From: Streptomyces atratus
GTDB lineage: Bacteria; Actinomycetota; Actinomycetes; Streptomycetales; Streptomycetaceae
DNA: 64,000 bases
Assembly (NCBI RefSeq): GCF_014648655.1
Contig: NZ_BMRN01000001.1
Location: forward strand, 612,092-676,091
Reading direction: 5' to 3'
Every line of letters begins with the position of its first letter. Positions within the stretch are counted from its first letter, which is position 1. Below, piece by piece: positions 57,616-64,000 of the stretch. The notes under the pieces are model-generated. The model did not search any database. It worked only from the letters and a program-made list of their open reading frames with translations, and had not been told where the DNA came from. A program made the position numbers and the translations under genes.

Positions 57616-59505
57616 TCAGCAGACGGCCGGCCGTCCGGCCGTCCGGCGTGCCGGGGAAAGCGGTTCCACGCGGCTTCGCTCGCGGGCGAAGAGGCGTACC
57701 AACGGCATGAAGCGGTAGCGCGGCGGGACCCGGCCGACGACCTCCAGCAGGCCGGTGCCGGCCAGGCTCTCCAGAGCGTCCTCGGCGTCCTCCTCCGAAC
57801 AGCCGAGGACGTTCGCCGCCTGCCGTGCGCCGAAGGTGTCGGGGCCGGCGGACGCCAGGACGCCCAGGGCCGTGCGCACGGGCCCGGTCACCCGCTGGTG
57901 ACCGGGGTGCAGGGCCGCACGGATGTCGAGGTCGCCCATCCTCAGTTCGTCGAGCCTGCGCCCTTCCGGTTCGAGCCGGGCCGTGATCACCTCGGCCCGC
58001 CAGTGCGGGTGCGCCGCCATCCGGGCCGCCACGATCCGCAGGGCGAGCGGCAGCCGGTCGCACAACTCGACGATGCGGGCGGCCGCTTCGGGCTCGGCCT
58101 CGATCCGTTCGGCCCCCACGATGGCGCTCAGCATCCGGCGGCCCTCGTCGGAGCCCATCGGACCGAGGGTGATCGGGCGCACTCCCGGCAGAGTGGCGAA
58201 GGAGCCCCGGCCGGTGATCAGCGCGCTGCTGCCGCCCGCGCCCGGCAGCAGCGGATGGACCTGGCGGTCGTCGACGGCATTGTCCAGGAGCACCAGCATC
58301 CGGCGGTCGGCGAGCAAGCTGCGGTAGAGCTGGCCGCGCTCCTCCGGGGACGCCGGAAGGTGCCGCTCCGCGACACCCATGGCCCGCAGGAACCAGCCGA
58401 GCACCTCGGCGGGGGCGCGGGGGCGTCCGGACTGCCCGGACAGGTCGGCGTGGAGCTGGCCGTCCGCGAACCTCTGCCGTGACCGGTGCGCGGCATGGAC
58501 AGCCAGGGCCGACTTGCCGGTACCCGCAGCGCCCGTCACCACGACGTGCCGGGATCCCGCTCCGCGCAGGGCTGCCGCGATGCCGTCCAGCTCCGGACGG
58601 CGGCCGGTGAAGTCCGCGACATCGGCGGGCAGCATCGCGGGCACGACGCCGCTCCAGGCGCCGCGGTCCCGCACCCGCACCGCCGGAGGGCTGGGCGCTC
58701 CGTCCGGCAGGGCGAGGGCCGGACCGATGACCGCCACCTCACGCGCGGCGGGCCTCGGAAGGGTGCCGGTCAGCACCGACTGCTGGATGTCGCGCAGTGC
58801 CCGGCCCGGGTCCACGCCCAGTTCGTCACGGAGCACCCGGCGGCCGCGTTCGTACACCGCGAGCGCCTCCGCCTGTCGGCCGCACCGGTGAAGAGCGGTC
58901 ATGAGCTGGCCGAGCAGCCGCTCGCGCAGCGGGTTCTCCATCACGAGCCGCATCAGCTGCGGGACGGCCGTGTCGTGGCGTCCCAGGGCGAGTTCGGCTT
59001 CGATCCGGCCTTCCCGCGCGGACAGGAGGGCCTCATCCAGAAAGGGGCGTTCTTGTTCCGTCAGATGGGCAGTGACGTTGGAGAGCGCCGGCCCGCGCCG
59101 CAGCGCGAGCGCCTGCCCGAGGTGGTCGGCGGCTGCGGCGAAGCGGCCCGCCGTCAGGTCCGCGCGACCACGGCCCGCCAGGCTCTCGAAAGCCGTCCAG
59201 TCGAAGAAGGCGTCGTGCGTCTCCAGCCGGTAGGCGTTGGCACGGCGCTCCAGGTGGACGCCGGGATGCAGGCGCTTTCTGAGCTGGGAGACATAGGTGT
59301 AGATCTGGGCCGTCGCGGTGGCGGGCGGTTCGCACCCCCAGAGCAGGGCCTTGAGCCGGTCGTCGAAGAGCGGCCGGCCCCCGGCGAGCAGCATGGCCGC
59401 GAGGACGGTGCGCTGCTTCGCTCCGCCGAGGGTGACCGGCTGCCCGCCGGCCTCGGCCTCGACCGGCCCGAGTACACGGAACACGAACGGGTCGAAGCCG
59501 TTCAC
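57616..59505 (-). CDS. SARP/BTAD-family regulator with NB-ARC ATPase domain (AfsR-like)
   Basis: This 629-residue protein has an OmpR-like winged helix (~5-95; LGGAKQRTVLAAMLLAGGRP), a BTAD domain (~100-250; ERGRRVLRDELGVDPGRALR), and an NB-ARC ATPase with Walker A GAAGTGKSA near 325 and RLPLALRIVAARMA. It lacks the TPR tail of full-length AfsR. SARPs activate antibiotic clusters through heptameric repeats. GTG 59505 overlaps the stop of an upstream 46-codon ORF (GTGTGA), giving translational coupling. It is probably the activator of the P450/ABC/prenyl-synthase genes upstream. Confidence 0.9.
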   Translation of the reverse strand: MNGFDPFVFRVLGPVEAEAGGQPVTLGGAKQRTVLAAMLLAGGRPLFDDRLKALLWGCEPPATATAQIYTYVSQLRKRLHPGVHLERRANAYRLETHDAFFDWTAFESLAGRGRADLTAGRFAAAADHLGQALALRRGPALSNVTAHLTEQERPFLDEALLSAREGRIEAELALGRHDTAVPQLMRLVMENPLRERLLGQLMTALHRCGRQAEALAVYERGRRVLRDELGVDPGRALRDIQQSVLTGTLPRPAAREVAVIGPALALPDGAPSPPAVRVRDRGAWSGVVPAMLPADVADFTGRRPELDGIAAALRGAGSRHVVVTGAAGTGKSALAVHAAHRSRQRFADGQLHADLSGQSGRPRAPAEVLGWFLRAMGVAERHLPASPEERGQLYRSLLADRRMLVLLDNAVDDRQVHPLLPGAGGSSALITGRGSFATLPGVRPITLGPMGSDEGRRMLSAIVGAERIEAEPEAAARIVELCDRLPLALRIVAARMAAHPHWRAEVITARLEPEGRRLDELRMGDLDIRAALHPGHQRVTGPVRTALGVLASAGPDTFGARQAANVLGCSEEDAEDALESLAGTGLLEVVGRVPPRYRFMPLVRLFARERSRVEPLSPARRTAGRPAVC

Positions 59506-59642
59506 ACCTGGGGGCTTCCGAGCTCGCGGACCTTCGGCCGGGCACGCTCGCTGCGCGGCACGGCGAGCAACCGGACGAGGATTCGTCCCGCGGGTCCGAG
59601 TCCGGCGACGCGGTCGCGCATGGTGCCGCTGTACCCCGGCAT
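59502..59642 (-). CDS. 46-residue ORF coupled to the SARP gene
   Basis: ATG 59642 has GGAGG six bases upstream. The frame encodes a short basic peptide (MPGYSGTMRDRVAGLGPAGR then ILVRLLAVPRSERARPKVRE) and its TGA overlaps the SARP GTG. It starts 22 bp after the prenyl-synthase stop. It could be a real peptide or a leader ORF that couples translation. No homology was recognised. Confidence 0.55.
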   Translation of the reverse strand: MPGYSGTMRDRVAGLGPAGRILVRLLAVPRSERARPKVRELGSPQV

Positions 59643-59663
59643 GTTCGGCCTCCAGTAGCTGGT

Positions 59664-60689
59664 TCAGCCCGTGCGGTGGGCCACGAAGTCGCAGAGTGCG
59701 TCGAGGACCCTGAGCGCCGGAGTCTGCGGCAGTGCCGTGAGGGCTGTACGGGCCAGCGCCAGGCGGTCGTACATCATGGATCCGGCCGCGGCGAGCGCGG
59801 CGGAGTCCTGCAGGAGTTCCAGCGCCCGGCGGTGCTGCCGCGTCCCGGCGGCCGGTCCGGTGGCGATCAGGTCGCGCAGTTCGCCGTCGCCCAGGTCATC
59901 ACCGGCAAGGGCGAGCAGGACGGGGAGGCTGGGCACCCCGGCCTCCAGGTCCATGCCCGGTTCCTTGCCCGACGCGGAGAGGGGCGAGCTGATGTCGAGG
60001 AGGTCGTCGGATATCTGGAAGGCGAGGCCCAGTTGCTCGCCGTACTCGGCGAGTACCGTGACGTACGCATCGGGCGCGCCCGCCTGTACGGCGCCGAGCT
60101 GCAGCGACAGGGCGATCAGGGAGGCGGACTTGCCGGCCGCCACCTGGAAGTAGTGGTCCAGGGGCGCGGTCCCCGGCCCCGGACCCAGCAGTTCCTGTGT
60201 CTGGCCGTGCACGAGACGGTCGGCGGCCACGGCGTTCATTCGCACCGCTTGCGGGCCGAGTTCGCAGGCCACCTGGGCGGCCAGGGCGAGGAGCCAGTCC
60301 CCGGCGAACACCGCACGGCGTTTTCCCCAGAGGGCGTTGGCGCTGGGCGCGCCGTGCCGGGTGCCGGCGTCGTCGATGACGTCGTCGTGGTAGAGCGAGG
60401 AGACGTGGATGAGTTCGGCAAGGACGGCCGCCTCGATGACGTCCTCGCTCCCCGGATCCCCGAACTCCGCGCCCAGCAGGACCAGAAGGGGCCGCAGCCG
60501 CTTTCCGCCGGTGGCCACGAGATGACCGACGAGTCCGGCGACACGTGGGTCGACGCTGCGGGCGGTGCGCTCCTGAAGGCGCTGTTCAGTGCTCCGCAGA
60601 CGCTCGGTCAGCCGGTCCCGCAGTGCCGGGTCGTCGGCGGCGAGTCCGGACACGAGCGAACGTCGCTCCGGTGCGCTCAACACGTTCAT
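59664..60689 (-). CDS. Polyprenyl diphosphate synthase (all-trans)
   Basis: This 341-residue isoprenoid chain-elongating enzyme has the first aspartate motif DDVIDD at 102-107 (preceded by IHVSSLYH) and the second, ISDDLLD, near 233. GGKRLRP at 61-67 binds the diphosphate. Small residues five and six positions before the first motif suggest products longer than FPP, such as GGPP or longer; this is an inference. ATG 60689 has AGGAG five bases upstream. In this context it likely supplies a prenyl donor for a specialised metabolite. Confidence 0.9.
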   Translation of the reverse strand: MNVLSAPERRSLVSGLAADDPALRDRLTERLRSTEQRLQERTARSVDPRVAGLVGHLVATGGKRLRPLLVLLGAEFGDPGSEDVIEAAVLAELIHVSSLYHDDVIDDAGTRHGAPSANALWGKRRAVFAGDWLLALAAQVACELGPQAVRMNAVAADRLVHGQTQELLGPGPGTAPLDHYFQVAAGKSASLIALSLQLGAVQAGAPDAYVTVLAEYGEQLGLAFQISDDLLDISSPLSASGKEPGMDLEAGVPSLPVLLALAGDDLGDGELRDLIATGPAAGTRQHRRALELLQDSAALAAAGSMMYDRLALARTALTALPQTPALRVLDALCDFVAHRTG

Positions 60690-60983
60690 CCGGGCTCCTG
60701 AGGGCATACGGGACAGCGGATGTCAGGACTGTCGCACCGGGCCTGCAGCACGGGCAACGACCCTGGCAGGTTCTTGCCGGACCGGCAGTTCTCCGGCGGT
60801 GGCGGCGGAGCACGCCCGCGCCCTCCGGGCCGCCCATGCAGAACGCCCGGCTGGGAAACCCCAGCCGGGCGTTCTGCATGAACTGCTCGCGGCCTGATCT
60901 GATCAAAACCGACCATGTGTCGCCAACGGCCCCTGGAAACCGCCGAGCGCGCGGCCGGGCCCTCCGGTACGGGGCGGGCGCTC
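60690..60983. other. Intergenic region between ABC permease and polyprenyl synthase genes
   Basis: These 294 bp contain the long hairpin listed next. Downstream of it (60690-60834) no gene is seen; a promoter for the synthase/SARP unit probably lies there, but no hexamers stand out. Confidence 0.45.
60835..60880 (-). terminator. 21-bp perfect hairpin between ABC exporter and prenyl-synthase genes
   Basis: CATGCAGAACGCCCGGCTGG plus G pairs fully with its mirror after an AAAC loop. It lies 100 bp past the permease stop on the minus strand. It is probably a terminator or read-through control between the exporter operon and the synthase/SARP unit. There is no T-run on either side. Confidence 0.65.
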
Positions 60984-61772
60984 TCAGCGAGCGGTCGCCG
61001 TGCTGTAGGCGCGACCCGACATCGGGATGACCACGGCGAGGATGACACCGATCAGGACCAGCGACATCACGATGGGGTGCTCGGCCGGCAGCCCCGAGCC
61101 GATGCCCACGGTGGGATTGCCGAAGAGTTGCCGGCAGGCGGTGACCACCATGCTGACCGGGTTCCACTCGGCGACGGCCCTCAGCCAGGCCGGCAGCCCG
61201 TCGGGCGGGACGAACGCGTTGGACAGGAACACCAGCGGCATCGTCGCCATGAACGCCAGGGCGTTGACCGATTCCGTGCTGCGCAGCGCCAGACCGAGCA
61301 GCGCGCCGAGCCACGACATGGCAAAGCCGAGCATGAGCAGAAGCCCGAACGCCGCGAGGGCCTTGGGCAGTCCGTTGTGGATGCGCCAGCCGATGAGATA
61401 GCCGACACCGGCCATCAGGAGGCAGGACCAGGCGGCGAGCGCCATGTCTGCGGTAGTACGGCCGATCAGCACCGCGGATCGGGAGATCGGAAGCGAACGG
61501 AAGCGGTCCACCAGGCCGTTGCTCAGGTCCCCGACGACGCCCAGGGCCGTCTGGGAGATGTTGACCATCATCACCTGGGTGAAGATGCCCGCCATGATGT
61601 ACTCCTGGTAGCTGCCGCCCTCCACCTCCATGGCGCTGCCGAAAAGCATGCCGAAGATCAGCACGAAGGCGATCGGCATGATGGTGACGCTGATCAGCTG
61701 CTCGGGTACGCGGTGGATGTGCCGGAAGTGACGGCCCACCAACGCCCGTATGTCACTGAGTGTCTCGGTCAC
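60984..61772 (-). CDS. ABC-2 type permease (DrrB-like)
   Basis: This 262-residue protein has six transmembrane helices with the ABC-2 core (NISQTALGVVGDLSNGLVDR then FRSLPISRSAVLIGR, and PLVFLSNAFVPPDGLP). It forms an exporter with the ATPase upstream, typical of self-resistance or product export in antibiotic clusters. The start is GTG at 61772, overlapping the ATPase stop by four bases (GTGA). Confidence 0.92.
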   Translation of the reverse strand: MTETLSDIRALVGRHFRHIHRVPEQLISVTIMPIAFVLIFGMLFGSAMEVEGGSYQEYIMAGIFTQVMMVNISQTALGVVGDLSNGLVDRFRSLPISRSAVLIGRTTADMALAAWSCLLMAGVGYLIGWRIHNGLPKALAAFGLLLMLGFAMSWLGALLGLALRSTESVNALAFMATMPLVFLSNAFVPPDGLPAWLRAVAEWNPVSMVVTACRQLFGNPTVGIGSGLPAEHPIVMSLVLIGVILAVVIPMSGRAYSTATAR

Positions 61773-62725
61773 GCCGAATCCCTCTCCCTGGCCGTCTGGC
61801 CGGTCAGCGTCATGAAGACGTCGTCGAGCGAAGGGCGCCGAACGGCGAACTCCGCTATGTCGATGCCGAGTTCCTCCACCGCAGCGGCTGCGGCGGCGAC
61901 ACCGCCCATGCCGTCGGGCAGCGGCACCGACACGGTGCGGCCGTCCTCGGAGACGGACGGGGTGATTGCGAGCCGGGCGCCGATCGCGGCAACCACCTGG
62001 GGGGTGTCCTCGGCGGCGAACGCGGCGACCTCGAGGCGCTCGTTGCCGACCTTCTGCTTCAGCTGGTCGGCGGTGCCGTCGGCGATGACCTTGCCGGAGT
62101 CGATCACCACGATGCGGTCGGCGAGCTGGTCGGCCTCTTCCAGGTACTGGGTGGTCAGCAGGACGGTGACGCCCTTGGCCACCTGCTCCCGGATCATCCC
62201 CCACAGGACGAGCCGGCTGCTCGGGTCGAGTCCGGTGGTCGGCTCGTCGAGAAAGAGGACCGGCGGGTCGACCATCAGGCTGGCCGCCAGGTCCAGGCGC
62301 CTGCGCATGCCGCCGGAGTAGGTCCGTACCACCCGGTCGGCGGCGGAGGAGAGTTCGAACCGCTCCAGCAGCTCGTCCGCCTTCCGGCGCGACGGGCCCT
62401 TGCCCAGGTGCAGCAGGGTGCCGACGAGCCGCAGGTTCTCGCGGCCGGTGAGCCGTTCGTCGAGGGCCGCGTACTGGCCGGTGAGGCCGATCCGGCGGCG
62501 TACCTCCTTGGGCTGCTTGAGGGCGTCGAATCCGGCGACCGTCGCCCGGCCCTCCTCCGGCTGGAGCAGGGTGGCCAGGATGCGGACGGTGGTGGTCTTG
62601 CCCGCACCGTTGGGGCCGAGCAGTCCGAGGACCGTTCCCTCGGGCACGGAGAGGGACACCCCGCTCAGCGCTTCGTGCCCCTTGTAACTCTTGCGGAGGC
62701 CTTCGGCCTCGATGGCGTTCGTCAT
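61769..62725 (-). CDS. ABC transporter ATPase (DrrA-like)
   Basis: This 318-residue ATPase has Walker A GPNGAGKTT (~38-46), signature TYSGGMRRRLDLA, Walker B PVLFLDEPTTGLD, and the DrrA C-terminal signature VRRPSLDDVFMTLTG. It pairs with the overlapping permease. ATG 62725 overlaps the small membrane gene stop by four bases, so P450, membrane protein, ATPase and permease appear to be one operon. Confidence 0.94.
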   Translation of the reverse strand: MTNAIEAEGLRKSYKGHEALSGVSLSVPEGTVLGLLGPNGAGKTTTVRILATLLQPEEGRATVAGFDALKQPKEVRRRIGLTGQYAALDERLTGRENLRLVGTLLHLGKGPSRRKADELLERFELSSAADRVVRTYSGGMRRRLDLAASLMVDPPVLFLDEPTTGLDPSSRLVLWGMIREQVAKGVTVLLTTQYLEEADQLADRIVVIDSGKVIADGTADQLKQKVGNERLEVAAFAAEDTPQVVAAIGARLAITPSVSEDGRTVSVPLPDGMGGVAAAAAAVEELGIDIAEFAVRRPSLDDVFMTLTGQTARERDSA

Positions 62726-63165
62726 GGCTTCACCTCGATGGTTGACGGGTCCCTCCGGGTCCGTCCGTCCGGCTGCGGGACGTCGGTCCCCGGGACGGAC
62801 GGGCGGTGGGGGCGGTGGCGCAGGTGGAGGGCGGCGAGCGTCATCGACACGCCCCAGATGAGGAACACGGGGTACCAGCAGGAGTTCCAGGGACCGAAGG
62901 AGGCGGCCACTTCCGCGCTCGGCTCGGCCCTGCCCACGGCGATGAAGAACCGCAGGTATCCATGGCCGAGTCCCCACAGGGCGAGCCCGGTGCCGACGGT
63001 CAGGGCCGCCCCGATCCGGAGCCACCGGGGTAAGAAGTCCCCCCGGGGCCGGAAGGGGGCGGTGGCCGCGAGCTCGGCGATCACCGCGCAGTACTCGACG
63101 GTCCGCCCCCATCGAGACACCGGGACCACGGACGCCGGTGTGGTAGCCGCTTGTGCGTTCGGCAT
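62722..63165 (-). CDS. Small membrane protein in the P450/ABC operon
   Basis: This 147-residue protein has two hydrophobic helices (IGAALTVGTGLALWGLG and YPVFLIWGVSMTLAALHL) and basic and proline-rich ends. I do not recognise the family. ATG 63165 has AGGAAGAG seven bases upstream; ATG 63186 is also in frame. It starts 50 bp after the P450 stop and overlaps the ATPase start (ATGA), so it is part of the operon. Confidence 0.75.
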   Translation of the reverse strand: MPNAQAATTPASVVPVSRWGRTVEYCAVIAELAATAPFRPRGDFLPRWLRIGAALTVGTGLALWGLGHGYLRFFIAVGRAEPSAEVAASFGPWNSCWYPVFLIWGVSMTLAALHLRHRPHRPSVPGTDVPQPDGRTRRDPSTIEVKP

Positions 63166-63214
63166 CGTATTGCTCTTCCTCGTCATCAGGACCTGCGGAC
63201 GGAACGAACAGCCG

Positions 63215-64000
63215 TCAGCTCCACCGGGCGAGCCCTTCACGATCCGCCTCGAAGCGGACGGGCAGGCTCTCCAGGCCGCTCAGGAAGTTGGAGAACACCG
63301 GCTCCACCGGGCCATTGGGCTCGATGCGGTCCACCACGGTCCGCACCGCGCCGAGCATGGCGTTGATCTCGACACGGCCGAGGAACGCACCGAGGCAGAA
63401 GTGCGGCCCGTAGCCGAACGACACGTGCTTGTTGGGGGTGCGTGCCAGGTCGAACGTCTCGGGTGCGTCGAAGATGTCCTCGTCCCGGTTGGCGGAGGTG
63501 TTCCACAGCGTGACGATGTCGCCGGCGGCGATCCGCTGCCCCGCGACCTCGACGTCCCGCAGCGCCCGGCGGCCGAAGTGCATGCCCGGGGTCGTCCAGC
63601 GCACCACCTCCTCCACAGCGCTTTCCACCGTCGCCTCGCCCTGCTTCAACGCATTCCACTGCTCCGGATGACGCATCAGTGCCTGCACCCCGCCGATCAT
63701 CGACAGCCGACTGGTCTCGTCGCCGCCGAGGATCAGGCTGTAGCAGTTCAGGACGATCTCGTCCTCGCCGAGCGGCTCCCCGTCGATCCGGCCGGTGGCC
63801 AGCACGCTGATGACATCGTCGACCGGGTTCCTCCTTCGCTCCTCGGCGAGCTCACCGAAGTACAGGAGGATCTCGTTGCGGGCGAGCCAGGAGTCCTCGG
63901 CACTGGTGTCGGCCATACTGGAGCTGAGTGCCTGCTTGTTGAGGCCGAGCAGGAAGCCGCGGTCCGCCTCGGGGACGCCCAGCAGGTCGCAGATGGTGGC
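63215..64000 (-). CDS. Cytochrome P450, 5' end outside window
   Basis: About 261 C-terminal residues are visible. The heme-binding motif is SFGYGPHFCLGAFLGRVE (Cys ligand). The ExxR helix is EEVVRW, and the I-helix motif reads LILGGDETSR, with GGDETS in place of the common AGxDTT. It is a soluble bacterial class P450, probably hydroxylating a cluster intermediate. The gene continues beyond the right edge. It leads the operon with the small membrane protein and the ABC exporter. Confidence 0.93.
   Translation of the reverse strand, partial: ATICDLLGVPEADRGFLLGLNKQALSSSMADTSAEDSWLARNEILLYFGELAEERRRNPVDDVISVLATGRIDGEPLGEDEIVLNCYSLILGGDETSRLSMIGGVQALMRHPEQWNALKQGEATVESAVEEVVRWTTPGMHFGRRALRDVEVAGQRIAAGDIVTLWNTSANRDEDIFDAPETFDLARTPNKHVSFGYGPHFCLGAFLGRVEINAMLGAVRTVVDRIEPNGPVEPVFSNFLSGLESLPVRFEADREGLARWS

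Overview
The window is high-GC actinobacterial DNA that reads as a Streptomyces chromosome. The support is a mycothiol S-conjugate amidase, an osmotic-stress locus of the OsaABC type, a small LAxTG surface protein, a SARP/BTAD regulator, GTP-dependent PEP carboxykinase, and strong third-position G/C. From memory, the block PEPCK / thioredoxin-domain protein / mca / greA / threonine deaminase / cystathionine gamma-synthase / msrA matches the conserved core order of Streptomyces; no alignment was run. No rRNA, tRNA or CRISPR array was found.

Layout. 1-3.2 kb: a compact module of a TIR-domain protein and a membrane-tethered pseudokinase with an extracellular repeat domain (one operon, minus strand), divergent from an XRE regulator. 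3.2-7.7 kb: siderophore-interacting flavoprotein with divergent TetR and twin operators, a secreted trypsin-like protease, an AraC regulator and a shortened DUF3626 protein. 7.7-14.7 kb: a stress-signalling locus, with an RsbW/GAF/PP2C protein divergent from a HAMP-repeat hybrid histidine kinase and its overlapping response regulator. 14.7-25.1 kb: metabolic and transport genes (arylamine N-acetyltransferase, alanine-type aminotransferase, a secreted propeller/Ig protein, PEPCK, hemolysin III-family protein, MFS exporter with TetR).

25.2-30.0 kb: the most unusual part. A thioredoxin-domain (DUF255) gene has been split by a ~3.0 kb serine-integrase element. The element brought a replacement 5' end, so the gene is whole again, while the displaced original 5' end decays on the far side. 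The two 17-bp junctions and a reconstructed 50-bp attP with perfect 10-bp arms are readable in the sequence.

30-57 kb: a STAND (NB-ARC/TPR) protein, mca, greA, ilvA-type threonine deaminase, MarR, a sigma-like protein with a small membrane partner, metB, an M48 peptidase between two paralogous TPR-like membrane proteins, msrA, an IS701-type remnant, a Tat-exported propeller protein, gdhA, an RDD protein, a MacB-type ABC pair, an L,D-transpeptidase lipoprotein and a very small LAxTG protein. 57-64 kb: the edge of a probable specialised-metabolite cluster, on the minus strand from the right edge inward: cytochrome P450, small membrane protein, DrrA/DrrB-type ABC exporter, polyprenyl diphosphate synthase, a 46-codon ORF and a SARP/NB-ARC regulator, most joined by 4-nt overlaps. 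The core of that cluster lies beyond the window.
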